DNA from: Prosthecobacter sp.
Lineage (GTDB): Bacteria > Verrucomicrobiota > Verrucomicrobiia > Verrucomicrobiales > Verrucomicrobiaceae
Direction: 5' to 3'
NCBI GenBank assembly: GCA_021733925.1
Contig: JAIPJY010000014.1
Location: 62,001 to 126,000 of the forward strand
DNA length: 64,000 nucleotides
The notes beneath the pieces are model-generated. The model did no database searches and was not told the origin of the DNA. It saw nothing but the letters and a program-made list of their open reading frames with translations. Below, piece by piece: positions 12,901-22,846 of this stretch (the stretch's first letter is position 1; the number at the start of each line of letters is the position of its first letter). The position numbers were made by a program, and so were the translations under genes.

Positions 12901-14052
12901 ATGAACGAGGCCACACTCAATGCCAACTGCACGCCACCCTTTGCCGGGCGCGGCTACCGCTTGATGCAGACCGGCTTCTGGTCCTTGTTTGCCCTGATGG
13001 TGACCGTTACCATTCTATCCGGGCCACCCGCCATCGCCTTTGACGATAAATCCCCAGCTACAGCGGAGTCGCTCAGGAGGGCCTTTGCTGCTCTGCAGCC
13101 GGTGATGTGGATTCAAAATGTGGCCATGATACTGTGCGGTATTCTGGCCACCCACTGGCTGCACCTCCTCTCTATCAAGCACCGCTGGGACCTGCGTCCC
13201 CTCAGGCGGCTGGTTCCCGTGGTGCTGCTCTCCTGCGTGGGGTTCGCGGCTGGCTGCTCCCTGCTCATCAATGCCCTTCGCTGGTTCCTCGCCGCACGTG
13301 GCTTTGGCACTGCGGTCGCAGACAGAGGGATGCTGATTGAACTGGTCGCCACCGGCGCTGTGTCCCTCTTCCTACTGGGCATGTGGGCCGCGTTGTACTA
13401 CGCCTGTCAGGCCTTCACCCGGCTGCATCAGATTGAGGTCACCTCTCTGCGCCATGCTGCCGCCAACAAGGAGGCGCGACTGCAGACCATCGCCACGCAG
13501 CTTAATCCACACTTTCTCTTCAACTCCCTCAACACCCTCCGCGCACTCATTGATGAAAACCCGAAGCACGCGCGTGATGCCGTGACGCAGCTCTCGCTGG
13601 TGCTGCGCGCGTCGCTTACGTCCAGTGATCGGAAGCTCATCCCGCTGCGCGACGAGCTCTCGGCGGTGGATGCGCTGCTGGATCTGGAACTCGCACGCTA
13701 CGGCGATAGGCTGAAGGTGGAGCGACACGTCGGCGTCGGCTGTGAATCAGCGCTCATTCCACCGCTGCTGCTTGTCACGCTGGTGGAGAACGCCGTCAAG
13801 CACGGCGTGGCCGCGAGGCTGGGCCCCGGCTTTCTGCGCTACGAGGCCAGCCTCGGCCAGTCAGGTCTCTGCCTCCACGTTCAGAACTCCGGCGCGCTGG
13901 TTGAAAACTGGCAGGGCAAAGGCGGCATCGGCCTCGCCCATACGCGGGAGCGGCTCGCGCTGCTGTTCGGCAGCTCCGCCCCCATGACCATCAGCCAAAC
14001 TGCCGACGGAGTGGAGGTTTCCGTCTGCCTCCCTCAAACTCAGCAACCATGA
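12901..14052 (+). CDS. LytS-type sensor histidine kinase
   Basis: A 383-residue membrane kinase. Four hydrophobic segments occupy roughly residues 25-160 (for example FWSLFALMVTVTILSG and LIELVATGAVSLFLLGMWAAL). The His_kinase (PF06580) box TQLNPHFLFNSLNTLRALI has its phospho-acceptor His near residue 205. An ATPase domain with LVENAVKHG and GGIGLAHTRERL completes the chain. The start at 12901 (MNEATLNAN) is preferred over in-frame upstream ATGs because it places the first membrane segment near the N-terminus. Its stop overlaps the start of the LytTR regulator gene (ATGA). It is divergent from the efflux operon and probably senses an envelope signal controlling it. Confidence 0.9.
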   Translation: MNEATLNANCTPPFAGRGYRLMQTGFWSLFALMVTVTILSGPPAIAFDDKSPATAESLRRAFAALQPVMWIQNVAMILCGILATHWLHLLSIKHRWDLRPLRRLVPVVLLSCVGFAAGCSLLINALRWFLAARGFGTAVADRGMLIELVATGAVSLFLLGMWAALYYACQAFTRLHQIEVTSLRHAAANKEARLQTIATQLNPHFLFNSLNTLRALIDENPKHARDAVTQLSLVLRASLTSSDRKLIPLRDELSAVDALLDLELARYGDRLKVERHVGVGCESALIPPLLLVTLVENAVKHGVAARLGPGFLRYEASLGQSGLCLHVQNSGALVENWQGKGGIGLAHTRERLALLFGSSAPMTISQTADGVEVSVCLPQTQQP

Positions 14053-14768
14053 AAGCCCTCCTCATTGACGACGAACGCATGGCACGCCGCGAGATGCGCC
14101 GACTGCTGGAGGCGCATCCAGAGATCGAAATCGTTGGCGAAGCCGACAGCGGCCATGCTGCGCTGAGCCTGCTGCCCACGCTCAAGCCGGACGTCCTCTT
14201 CCTCGACATCCAGATGCCCGAGATGGATGGCTTTGAATTCGTCAACTCCATGGGCGACCACGCACCGCAGGTCATCTTCTGCACCGCGTATGATGCCCAC
14301 GCTCTGCGCGCCTTCGAGGTCAATGCCGTCGGCTATCTTTTGAAGCCCGTCGATCCCGTCCGGCTCGCTGCAGCTATTCAGAAACTGAACGATCCCGCCG
14401 CGCCGGAAGCCGAAGCGCAGGATGAGACCCCTCTCCGTGAAACCGATCGCGTGCTGCTCAAAGGCGAGCAGCGCACATGGTTCGTTCCCGTGCGCTCGAT
14501 CTACCTGCTCCAGTCTGAAGGCAACTACACGCACGTCTTCTTTGAAGGCGGCAAAGTCCTGCTCCCTCGCTCCCTAGGCACTTTGGAGCAGCGCCTGAAC
14601 CTCCCCATTTTTTTCCGCGCCAACCGCGCCCAGCTCATCAACACCCGTGCCATCACCGACGTCATCGAATGGTTCAGCGGCGGCCTTCAGGCCACCCTCG
14701 CCTCCGGCGACAAAGTGGAAATATCCCGCCGCCAGGCGGCTCTCTTCCGCAAGCAAAAAGGTCTGTAG
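14049..14768 (+). CDS. LytR/AlgR-family response regulator (LytTR DNA-binding)
   Basis: A 239-residue regulator with an N-terminal receiver (phospho-acceptor Asp53 in LFLDIQMPEMDG, conserved Lys in YLLKPVDP) and a C-terminal LytTR domain (VRSIYLLQSEGNYTHVFFEGG; FFRANRAQLINTRAI). It is the partner of the LytS-type kinase whose gene it overlaps by four bases. LytTR regulators bind paired direct repeats; the likely target is the 197-bp intergenic region 12704-12900 shared with the efflux operon, but no repeat was confirmed there. Confidence 0.94.
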   Translation: MKALLIDDERMARREMRRLLEAHPEIEIVGEADSGHAALSLLPTLKPDVLFLDIQMPEMDGFEFVNSMGDHAPQVIFCTAYDAHALRAFEVNAVGYLLKPVDPVRLAAAIQKLNDPAAPEAEAQDETPLRETDRVLLKGEQRTWFVPVRSIYLLQSEGNYTHVFFEGGKVLLPRSLGTLEQRLNLPIFFRANRAQLINTRAITDVIEWFSGGLQATLASGDKVEISRRQAALFRKQKGL

Positions 14769-14815
14769 GGACGAGATCGCGAAGACTTATCGGACAGATG
14801 CCCGCTAGAGGGCGA

Positions 14816-17800
14816 CTAAGGACTGAACTCCCACTCTGGCGCGTTCAGCAATGCCCACAGCACATCTTCCATGCGGCCACGCCATGCGGGATCAATCTTC
14901 TTCGTTGGTGGATCTCCGGCACGGGCGTCGGCTTCCTGCGCCATGCGCACGGTGGTGGCTTCGCCGTCGAGGTGGTTGGACCAGCTCACGTATTTCTCAC
15001 GCGTGCGTGTGGTGGCGGGTGGCGGGGTGCTTGAAACAGGCCGGATGCGTGTGTCGAATCCCGCACTCAGGTGCTTCGTATAAAGCGCGAGTTCTTCAGC
15101 GGTAGGATGACGCGTGAGCAGCTTGAGGAATAACTGATCAATGAACTGATCGAGCGACTCGTTTTGCAGCGCGAGATCGGTGATGCCGTGGTCATCGCTC
15201 AAACGCGTGAGCCAGATGCCGAGGGTGCCGTTGCTGAGGATGGCGGGTTGCAGCACGTTCGGATCGACGTCGCGTTTGCTGATGGGGTCCTGCCGTGAAC
15301 CACGCCAGCCGAAGGCACCGAGCACGTCGGTGACGGCTTGGATACGGGGCAGGGCGAGGCTGGGGCGGTCGCGCTCATTGCTGGTGCTGGTCAGCATCCA
15401 GCTGTGGTGCGGTTTGCCCATGTGAATGGCGTTCTTGAGGTCACGCGTGTTGTCGATGTCCAGGCAGACTTCTTCCGTGTGGAAGGGCTTGCCGGTGGCC
15501 GCAAAAAGCGAATCAACAATCTGCTCGGCCTGCAGGCGCCGTGGCGCTGGGCTGGTGAAGAGCGGGCTGGTGAGTTTCAGGGTGGGATCAGTGGCGCGCT
15601 GATAGGCCTGGCTGTTCAAGATGAGGCGTGCGAGGTGCTTCACGTCATAGCCACCGCTCACGAATTCACGCCCCAGCCATTTCAGCAGCTCAGGATGCGT
15701 GGGCTTGCCCTTTTCCCAGTCTTCGATGGGCTCGACGATGCCACGGCCCATGAAGCGTGCCCACACTCGGTTCGCGATGACCTGTGCAAAGCGCTCGTTT
15801 TGCGGCGCGGTGATCATGGCGGCCAGCACGTCGCGGGTGTCCTTCGGATCTTCGGCGAGTTTCGCGGCGGTTTCGTCGCAGAATTCGGCAAAGGGCCACT
15901 TCGGCTGCACCTTGGTGCCGGGTTGCAGTGTCACCTGAATCAGCGGCTTGCGGCCGCCGGCGTGGATCTTGTCCATCGGCACGCTGCTGGTCTTCGGCAA
16001 TTCGATTTCCTTAGTGCCCAGCATCGCGGCGAGTTCGAAAAGATCCTGCTGCAACGATTTGCCGGTGGGCGAGTCATGGCAGCGTGCGCACTTCATTTCC
16101 ACGCCGAGGAAGGCGGTGCTGACGATGGTGCCCTTGGCCGCCATGGGCACATCATTCTGTGAGGCCGTGCCAAACCCAGCCGGGCCGCCGAGGCGCTCGC
16201 TGCCGCGCATGCGCAGGAGTTCGGTGACAAAGAAATCCATCGGCTTGTTGTCCTGCAGCGACTCATACAACCACCAGCGGAAGGGCCCGGTGTTGTTCAG
16301 CGTGGGATTGAGAATGTTCGGGTTCTCCGCAAGGACGTCCTGCCAGTAGCCCATCCAGTTGTCCGCCCAGCGCGAGTCTTGCAGGAGCTGGTCGATGATC
16401 ACCTTGCGATCCGGGTTCTTCTGAAACGCGGCAATCTCCGCCAGCGACGGTGGCACACCCACGGTGTCGAGATACACCCGGCGCAAGAAGGTCAGATCAT
16501 CCGCCAGTGGTGTGAGCGTGAGGTGATCGGCGCGGATGTCCGGCCAGTGCGCGCCTTCCTTGATCCATGTGGTGACCAGCGCGATTTCATCCTTGGTCAA
16601 AAGCTTGCCCTTGGGCGGCATGACCTCGTCTTCATCCGTCGAAGTGATGCGTGCGATGATCGAACTGTGATCCGGTTTGCCAGGATCGACCGCCGCACCA
16701 TCAGACTTGCCGCCCTTCATCGCGTCTGCGAGCGAATCCAGATGCAGCCCGCCTTTGGCCTTCGCGCCGCGATGGCATTCGGTGCACTTGGCTTCGAGGA
16801 TCGGCTGGATGTCTTTGAAGTAGTCGATGCTGCCTTTGTGCGCGTCCTGCGACTTCACGCTCTCGATCCTCGCGGCGATGAAGCCATCAATGCTTCCTTC
16901 ACCCGGCGGGTTTTTCGCCAGCCATGCTTCCGCAGCCTTGCGGCGCTTGGCCCAATACGGCGCGGACTGCGCACGCAACTCGGCGCGCTTCTTCGCATTG
17001 ATCTCCGCGTAGTGCGCGTTGCGTTCCTTCTCGTAGGCGGTCCAGCCGGCATCGTTGTAAGCCACTTCGCGCTTGCCGGGGGTGATCAGTTTCCACGCTT
17101 CACTGCCCTGCGGCGACCAAGCGACCACCGTCTCGCCGAGTTCCGGACGGCGCTCCGACTTGCCGACGTAGCTCCCCACCAGCGTCTCCAGCACGATGAA
17201 CTGCGGCTTGCCCGTGCCTTCAAACTCGCACCACGATTCACGATTGCCCGGCGGCGCAAAGCGGAAGTCAGGACCGAGATCCAGGTAGCCCTGCTGGTCG
17301 ATCACCAGGTGATGTCCATCGCTGTCATTCGGCGGGAAGGGCGTGGTGAGGACCGTCTTGTTGTCGATGTAGAGATTCGTGGCGCCACGGGCACGCAGCA
17401 GCAGGCGGTGCTTGCCTTTGGGGAAGGTCACGCTGGCAGCCGCACGCAGCAGAAATGGGACATGGCGGTCGCCGCGCACCCCGGTCTCCACATACTTCTG
17501 CGGCACGTCGAAGAAGCCAAACACATCCTCCGTGTAGGTCTCGCCCACTTTGGGGTGCTCACTCGGCCACGCGTTCGCTTCGGGCATGCCTTCCTCGGCC
17601 AGTTGCACCAGCACGCGTCCGGCGGGCACCTGCTTCTTCGCGATGGGCGGTGGCGGCGGCACAAACTGATACTTCGCCTTCAGCGCACCGACGTCGATCG
17701 GGCCGCGATAGATCGCCACGTCATCGAGCCAGCCATTCAGCGAGTGCGTGCCAGCCAGCGTGGAGCCGCTGCCGATCATGAGCGCATCACCATCAGTGAC

Positions 17801-18418
17801 CGGTGCACGATCCGTCTCGCCGCCCATGTCCCAGAGGCCGGTGGTCTCGCGACCGTCGATGTAGCCTTTGATGCTCTTGAGTTTGCCGAAGGTGTAGGTG
17901 ACCGCGATGTGGTGCCAACCCGCGCTCGGCAGCGTGTCCTTGGACCACCAGCGGTGCCAGGCACCCTTCTTGCCGGGAATATCGGCGCTGTGAAAGAGGA
18001 AGCCGATCTGCGCGCCACCTTTCGCTGTCTGGATACGCAGCGCGTAGTTTTGATTCTCCGCGCCAAATTCCTTCGTGCCGAGGCGGCCCTTGCCCAGGAT
18101 GTAGGGAGATCCGCTCACCCCCGCTGGCTTCACCCACGCCTCCAGCGTGATGGTTTCATTCAGGCCAAAGCGCAGCTCTTCGCTGTCCTTGATCGTGAGG
18201 GCAGATTTTTTGCCGTCGCCATTGAAACGCTGCGCGGTGTTGTCCTTCGTGAAGGTGGGAAAGGTCGGTGCACGCGGGCCGGGTTCTTTCGCATCGTCAA
18301 ACCGCCACTGCATGACCGGCTTTGCCAGCGGTTTATCCGTGGTGTCATTGCCACCGCTGTCGTTTTGAGCGGAGGCGAGGGTGCTGAGCAGGAAAGTGGC
18401 GAGTACAAAGCGCGTCAT
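14816..18418 (-). CDS. LamG + PSCyt1/DUF1549/DUF1553 exported protein
   Basis: A 1200-residue secreted protein. The start at 18418 gives MTRFVLATFLLSTLASAQ, a clear signal peptide; nine further upstream in-frame codons are ignored. Order of parts: a LamG/concanavalin-like domain (about 60-240, ITLEAWVKP..GWLDDVAIYRG), an unassigned middle, the planctomycete cytochrome C domain PSCyt1 with haem motif CTECH near residue 545, DUF1549 (about 640-850, including a second CARCH near residue 776) and DUF1553 (about 900-1190). This architecture is diagnostic of Planctomycetes and Verrucomicrobia; roles in complex sugar degradation have been proposed. The gene follows the DUF1501 gene at 18511 with 92 bp between, containing hairpin copy 2. 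Confidence 0.92.
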   Translation of the reverse strand: MTRFVLATFLLSTLASAQNDSGGNDTTDKPLAKPVMQWRFDDAKEPGPRAPTFPTFTKDNTAQRFNGDGKKSALTIKDSEELRFGLNETITLEAWVKPAGVSGSPYILGKGRLGTKEFGAENQNYALRIQTAKGGAQIGFLFHSADIPGKKGAWHRWWSKDTLPSAGWHHIAVTYTFGKLKSIKGYIDGRETTGLWDMGGETDRAPVTDGDALMIGSGSTLAGTHSLNGWLDDVAIYRGPIDVGALKAKYQFVPPPPPIAKKQVPAGRVLVQLAEEGMPEANAWPSEHPKVGETYTEDVFGFFDVPQKYVETGVRGDRHVPFLLRAAASVTFPKGKHRLLLRARGATNLYIDNKTVLTTPFPPNDSDGHHLVIDQQGYLDLGPDFRFAPPGNRESWCEFEGTGKPQFIVLETLVGSYVGKSERRPELGETVVAWSPQGSEAWKLITPGKREVAYNDAGWTAYEKERNAHYAEINAKKRAELRAQSAPYWAKRRKAAEAWLAKNPPGEGSIDGFIAARIESVKSQDAHKGSIDYFKDIQPILEAKCTECHRGAKAKGGLHLDSLADAMKGGKSDGAAVDPGKPDHSSIIARITSTDEDEVMPPKGKLLTKDEIALVTTWIKEGAHWPDIRADHLTLTPLADDLTFLRRVYLDTVGVPPSLAEIAAFQKNPDRKVIIDQLLQDSRWADNWMGYWQDVLAENPNILNPTLNNTGPFRWWLYESLQDNKPMDFFVTELLRMRGSERLGGPAGFGTASQNDVPMAAKGTIVSTAFLGVEMKCARCHDSPTGKSLQQDLFELAAMLGTKEIELPKTSSVPMDKIHAGGRKPLIQVTLQPGTKVQPKWPFAEFCDETAAKLAEDPKDTRDVLAAMITAPQNERFAQVIANRVWARFMGRGIVEPIEDWEKGKPTHPELLKWLGREFVSGGYDVKHLARLILNSQAYQRATDPTLKLTSPLFTSPAPRRLQAEQIVDSLFAATGKPFHTEEVCLDIDNTRDLKNAIHMGKPHHSWMLTSTSNERDRPSLALPRIQAVTDVLGAFGWRGSRQDPISKRDVDPNVLQPAILSNGTLGIWLTRLSDDHGITDLALQNESLDQFIDQLFLKLLTRHPTAEELALYTKHLSAGFDTRIRPVSSTPPPATTRTREKYVSWSNHLDGEATTVRMAQEADARAGDPPTKKIDPAWRGRMEDVLWALLNAPEWEFSP

Positions 18419-18460
18419 GCTCCTATCAACGCCGGTTTGCGCCATCTTTCAGCATTTCCG

Positions 18461-18481
18461 GCACCCCACTTTCGTGTGGGG
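18461..18481 (-). promoter_or_regulatory. hairpin motif upstream of PSCyt1 gene (copy 2)
   Basis: On the minus strand it contains CCCCACACGAAAGTGGGG, a perfect six-base-pair stem with loop ACGAAA, followed by GTGC... as in copy 1 at 8061-8079. It ends 42 nt before the start codon at 18418. Similar sequence, similar distance and similar gene class make a shared regulatory role plausible. Confidence 0.4.
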
Positions 18482-18510
18482 CTGGCAAACCACCACCGCT
18501 TTGGCGTGGG

Positions 18511-19941
18511 TCACGCCATGAAACCGAGCGGCGGTGTGCTGGAGCCGGGGCTGTAGAAGTTGCCGATGTTGGGCAGCACGAGTGGGAGATCCGTGGGGGA
18601 GACGCCCAGCCAGAGGGCGAGTTCGGCGAAAAACTGATCGCAGCTCGTGGTCGGGATCAGCCGCCCGTTGCCGGTGTCCAGCGGGTTTTGCTCGGGGCCG
18701 CTCGCTGGATTGATCGCAAGGCTGGGGAAGCTGCCATAGATGTGCTTTCCCTGCACGCCGCCACCGACGACGAACTGGTTGCTGCCCCAGGCGTGGTCGC
18801 TGCCCTGGCCGTTGCTCGTCAGCGTGCGGCCAAAGTCGGAGGCCGTGAAAAGCGTGACCTTGTCCTGCATGTTCATGGCCACAAGCTGGTTGTAGAAGGC
18901 ACCCACCGCCGCGCTGATCTGCGGCAGCATCTGCCCTTGGAGGTTCAGCACGCCGCTGTGGTGGTCCCAGCCGCCCAGATTGATGAAAAAGGTCTGCCGC
19001 ACAGCTCCCAGGACGGAGTTTGCATGGCCTTGAATCGCCTGGGCGATCATCTGCAGCCGCGAACCGACATAGCTGGAGGGGAATACAATGCCGCCCGGCA
19101 GCGCGGTGGAGGTTGCCGTGGTGAAGGCGTTGTAGGCATCCAGCGCGGCCTTCTTCCTGGCATTGAAAGTCTGCATCAGCACGTTGGAGTACTGCTGCGC
19201 CAGCTGGCTGTCCACGCCCTGGCTGAAGGCCTGCGCGGTGGTGTCACTCTGCTGCCAGCCGAATTTGTAGTTCTGCAAAGCGACCGCGCCGGTCGTGGTG
19301 ATGGCGTATTCCGCCACCTGATGCCCGGTCTGCCAGACGTTGCTGCCATCCAGCGAGATATTCATCGGCACTTTCTGGTTGGCATTCAGCCCCTGCAGCA
19401 AATCGGCCGTGCGTCCGGCCCAGCCGATGCCGGAACGCTGGTTAGGCAGGCTCGTCTGCCACTGCTCGATCTGGTCCGAGTGCGAATACAGGCCGAGCGG
19501 GAGCTTCTTGCTCAGCGCCGTGACCTGGCTGCGGTTTTGCACGGGTTCGATCAGTGTGCCCACGTTGGCCACGAAGGCCGCGTGCCCGGCTTCAAACAAC
19601 GCCGCGATCTCCGGCATGCCGCCATGCACGGCGAAGTCGTTCTGGCCGGTTGGATGAATGTCGATGAGCGATCCTGGGGCGAGCGCGAGGTTCGAGCGCG
19701 TGGCCTGATACTGCGCATACGCGGTCGTCTCACGCGGGACGAGCATGTTGAAGCTGTCGTTGCCTCCGGAGAGAAAGAGACACACCACCGCACGGTATTC
19801 GCTGTTGGTCGGCGCGGTGACCGCGGCGATCTTTTCGGCAAACGAGAGATTCAGCAGCGTGTTCAGCACCGGAATGGAACTCACGGCGGCGCAGCTGGCC
19901 TGACCGAGAAACTGGCGGCGCGGAGATTGAAAGGCGATCAT
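18511..19941 (-). CDS. DUF1501 domain-containing exported protein
   Basis: A 476-residue DUF1501 protein partnered with the DUF1800 gene 21 bp upstream. The N-terminus SPRRQFLGQASCAAVSS is a Tat-type signal (RRQFLG). Family signatures are VVCLFLSGGNDSFNMLVP, FFINLGGWDHHSGVL (the conserved DxH pair) and ASDFGRTLTSNGQGSDHAWGSNQFVVGGGVQGK. DUF1501/DUF1800 pairs are a recurrent two-gene unit in many bacteria; their joint enzymatic activity is unproven. It differs strongly from the shorter DUF1501 protein at 6748-8013, which belongs to another subfamily. Confidence 0.93.
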   Translation of the reverse strand: MIAFQSPRRQFLGQASCAAVSSIPVLNTLLNLSFAEKIAAVTAPTNSEYRAVVCLFLSGGNDSFNMLVPRETTAYAQYQATRSNLALAPGSLIDIHPTGQNDFAVHGGMPEIAALFEAGHAAFVANVGTLIEPVQNRSQVTALSKKLPLGLYSHSDQIEQWQTSLPNQRSGIGWAGRTADLLQGLNANQKVPMNISLDGSNVWQTGHQVAEYAITTTGAVALQNYKFGWQQSDTTAQAFSQGVDSQLAQQYSNVLMQTFNARKKAALDAYNAFTTATSTALPGGIVFPSSYVGSRLQMIAQAIQGHANSVLGAVRQTFFINLGGWDHHSGVLNLQGQMLPQISAAVGAFYNQLVAMNMQDKVTLFTASDFGRTLTSNGQGSDHAWGSNQFVVGGGVQGKHIYGSFPSLAINPASGPEQNPLDTGNGRLIPTTSCDQFFAELALWLGVSPTDLPLVLPNIGNFYSPGSSTPPLGFMA

Positions 19942-19962
19942 GGAGGCAGGGCGGTCAGGAGG

Positions 19963-22563
19963 TTAGCGCAGCACGTTGAATTCGGCGGAAGAGACGATGG
20001 CGGTGATGAGCTGGCGCAGCCGTTCACGGTGCCATTCCCAGCTCGTGCCCGGCGGTTTCACGCGATCAACCGAATCGCGGATGGTTTTAAACAGCTGGGG
20101 CGTCATTGTGCCGCCGAGCAGCATCAGGTCGAGCCGCCGGATATGCAGATCCAGATCCAGCAGGTTGGCGGAGCTCGGGGTGTTCTCGTTGATATGCGCT
20201 GATGGGATGACGAAGCCGAGTTCGGGGTCAAGATTCAACTCGACGGCATAGGCAGCAGTGCCGTTGCCCCAGCGGTGCAGGCTGTTGTTGCCGATGGCGT
20301 TGTAAAAGTAGTTCGCACCGGTGATGGCGGAGCTGGCATTGACGATCTGAAACTCAGGCGCGACGAGCCCCATCTGCGTGATGGGTCCGGGCGGACTGTG
20401 CCCCGGGAGGAAGAAATTAAAGACGCTCGGCGAGTTCTGCGGGTCCTGCTGGTGGTCGAGATTGAACTGATCCAGCGGATAGCGCCCGGAGGTGGATGCC
20501 GCGTTGAAAGCCGTTGCCATGTTGACCACGCGGAGAAAGGGCTCCCGCATTTTGCCAAACGTGGGCGCGTCCATCATGGCCGGATCTCGTGCTTCAGGGT
20601 CCATTAGGATGGCCTTGATAAAGGCCTTCATGTCTCCACGCACTCCGCTGCCGTTGTCATTGAACTTCGCGGCCACACGTCCGATGTACGCTGGGCTGGG
20701 GTTGGAGGTGACGAAGCGCTGAATGAGCTGGCGTCCGATAAACGGGCCAACATTGGGATGATTGAAAAGATTAGTCACCGCTGCGGTGATGTCCGCCGTA
20801 CCCGCCGTGCCGGTGCTGCCGCTGCTCGGTGTGCTGGCGGCGATGGAAAGCCCGCCTAGCAGCGTCTTCGCGCCGCAGTCGTGGTAGGCGTCATAAATCT
20901 TCATCGGGTGCAGGTGGTCGCCGTTGACGAGGTTGTTCGCGTTGAAGCTGGTGCTGTCATTCCAGGTCAGGCCGGTGAACACGCGGGCGAGCTCGGTGAT
21001 GTCGGAGTTGTCGTACGTCGGGATGAACTGCCCGGCCTGCGGATGGCCGGTGGGGTACGTCTTGCGCGAGCCGTCCGTCTCCAGCATCCACAGGCCGATG
21101 CTGAAGAGCTGCATGACTTCACGCGCGAAGTTTTCATCCGGGTGCAGGTTCAGCGCGACGTTGGCTTTTTGGTTGCCGAGGTGGCTGAGGTAAACCCCCA
21201 TCACCGGATGCATCGCCACCTGCTTGAGGATGTTGAGGTAGTTGCCGAAGGCGTTTGCCTCAAAGATGTCATAGTAGTTTGCCATGCCCTCGTAATCGAC
21301 CGCCAGCGACTCGGGTCGGTCTGAGGTGACGAGGATCTCACTCAATGCGAAGGCCACGCGCTGGCGCAGCGGGTCTGGCAGCTGCGTGGTGGTGTCGTCG
21401 GGGCGCAGTTTCGGCACGCCCATGGCTCGCTCCCACCACGCGTGCTCCTTGTAGTTGCCGTACAGCGCGAGGCCGTTGGCGTATTGCAGCGCCCAGTTCG
21501 TGTAGGGCTGGATGTAGCCGACAGGGCGGGTGAATTGATCGTCAATCCACGCTTCGAGCCCCATCGCCATCAGCGCCTCCACATTCTCCGGCACGATGTC
21601 GGCGTCGCTGCTGTCATCCTGGTCGGGGCCAAAGGCCGCCTGGATGAGAAAGCGCGCGGCTTCCTTGGCGCAGGGCAGGGGGGAGGCATCTCCCAATGTC
21701 ACCGTGGCGCTGCTGCTGCCGATGGAGTAGCCGCTGGCCGCAGTGACGTTCACCACAATGGTTTCGCCGCCTTCAACATTGAGGTCGTTGACAGGGGAGA
21801 GCGCGATCCATGTCTCTCTTGCACCGAACGGCAGCACGACCTGCGTGCCGATGATGTTGGTCGTGTAGTCGTTGTCTCGTGTGGCCGTGCCGGTGAAGGT
21901 CAGGTTGACCGTGAGCGGTTTCAGTCCGCCGCTGCGGCGGATGGCAATGACGCCTTTGTCCGGCCAGTCTTCGCGCATGTCTCCGTCGATCAGACCGACG
22001 GTGATCGTGCTGGCGGAGGTGAGCGTGGTTTGCACCCGGCTGAGGTCAGAGGTGTCGTTTCGATCACTGTGATCGAGCGCAGGATTGAGCCCGACCTGCA
22101 GTTCCTCCCAGTCACTCAGTCCGTCTTGATCGCTGTCCACATCACTGATGCCGAGTTTGAAGAACCAGCGGCTCTGCCCGTTGGTGTCCAAAGGGGTCAG
22201 GATGGAGGTGCCATTGCCCACCACAGTGCTCAGCAGCGTGTAGTTGGCCGGATTGAGATCGGGGCTGCCGTAGATGCTGTAGCTCTTGCCTGCCGCACTC
22301 GGCCACCCAAAATGCAACTGGCCAGCCACTCCGGCGGCGAGCGCGGACGTGGGAAAGGAATGCGGATCAAGCGGATTAGTGCCGGCGGTGCTTTCCTGCG
22401 CATTTGTCCAGCCGTCATGATCGGCATCTCCTAAGGCCCCCAAAGCCACCGCGCCAAATTGGACTTCCCAAATGTCGCTCTGTTGATTGGAGTTGGAGTC
22501 AAGTGCCGTGACTCGCAGAGAACCGGTGAGTACGGCCAGAACCAAGAGGGTGCGCGTGTTCAT
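19963..22563 (-). CDS. DUF1800 domain-containing exported protein
   Basis: An 866-residue exported protein. After the signal (MNTRTLLVLAVLTGSLRVTA) come two calcium-binding thrombospondin-3-like segments (GDADHDGWTNAQEST near residue 45 and DVDSDQDGLSDWEELQVGLNP near 145), a Calx-beta-like segment (about 190-290) and the DUF1800 domain (about 300-860). DUF1800 motifs include RQRVAFALSEILV, NFAREVMQLFSIGLW, ELARVFTGLTW and the terminal SSAEFNVLR. It is followed by its usual DUF1501 partner. First gene of that unit. Confidence 0.93.
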   Translation of the reverse strand: MNTRTLLVLAVLTGSLRVTALDSNSNQQSDIWEVQFGAVALGALGDADHDGWTNAQESTAGTNPLDPHSFPTSALAAGVAGQLHFGWPSAAGKSYSIYGSPDLNPANYTLLSTVVGNGTSILTPLDTNGQSRWFFKLGISDVDSDQDGLSDWEELQVGLNPALDHSDRNDTSDLSRVQTTLTSASTITVGLIDGDMREDWPDKGVIAIRRSGGLKPLTVNLTFTGTATRDNDYTTNIIGTQVVLPFGARETWIALSPVNDLNVEGGETIVVNVTAASGYSIGSSSATVTLGDASPLPCAKEAARFLIQAAFGPDQDDSSDADIVPENVEALMAMGLEAWIDDQFTRPVGYIQPYTNWALQYANGLALYGNYKEHAWWERAMGVPKLRPDDTTTQLPDPLRQRVAFALSEILVTSDRPESLAVDYEGMANYYDIFEANAFGNYLNILKQVAMHPVMGVYLSHLGNQKANVALNLHPDENFAREVMQLFSIGLWMLETDGSRKTYPTGHPQAGQFIPTYDNSDITELARVFTGLTWNDSTSFNANNLVNGDHLHPMKIYDAYHDCGAKTLLGGLSIAASTPSSGSTGTAGTADITAAVTNLFNHPNVGPFIGRQLIQRFVTSNPSPAYIGRVAAKFNDNGSGVRGDMKAFIKAILMDPEARDPAMMDAPTFGKMREPFLRVVNMATAFNAASTSGRYPLDQFNLDHQQDPQNSPSVFNFFLPGHSPPGPITQMGLVAPEFQIVNASSAITGANYFYNAIGNNSLHRWGNGTAAYAVELNLDPELGFVIPSAHINENTPSSANLLDLDLHIRRLDLMLLGGTMTPQLFKTIRDSVDRVKPPGTSWEWHRERLRQLITAIVSSAEFNVLR

Positions 22564-22846
22564 CGGAGAGGCGGTGGGTGCTACCTAATCATAGTCAGGG
22601 CGATTGACCAGCAAGCTTTTGCGAAAGGAGGGGCGTCATATCTGCTCAGCGCGAGGCAGGGCGGCTTGTCCTCAATCCGCCGCCGAGCGTCTCCACGCTC
22701 GCTTTCCGGAAATCAGTTTCGCAAAACACCATGTTTCCCATACCGGCCTCCTCAGATGGTCTGGCTTCCTTCAGAGGGGCTTCCCACTGTCGCAAAATCG
22801 GAAAATGCTCTTGCAAAACACCCCTCAATACATAACCTGTTACCAC

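Noticed and set aside
16379-18556. 725-codon plus-strand frame
   Set aside because: Antisense shadow of the PSCyt1/DUF1549 gene in a GC-rich region; composition dominated by Arg, His and Ala.
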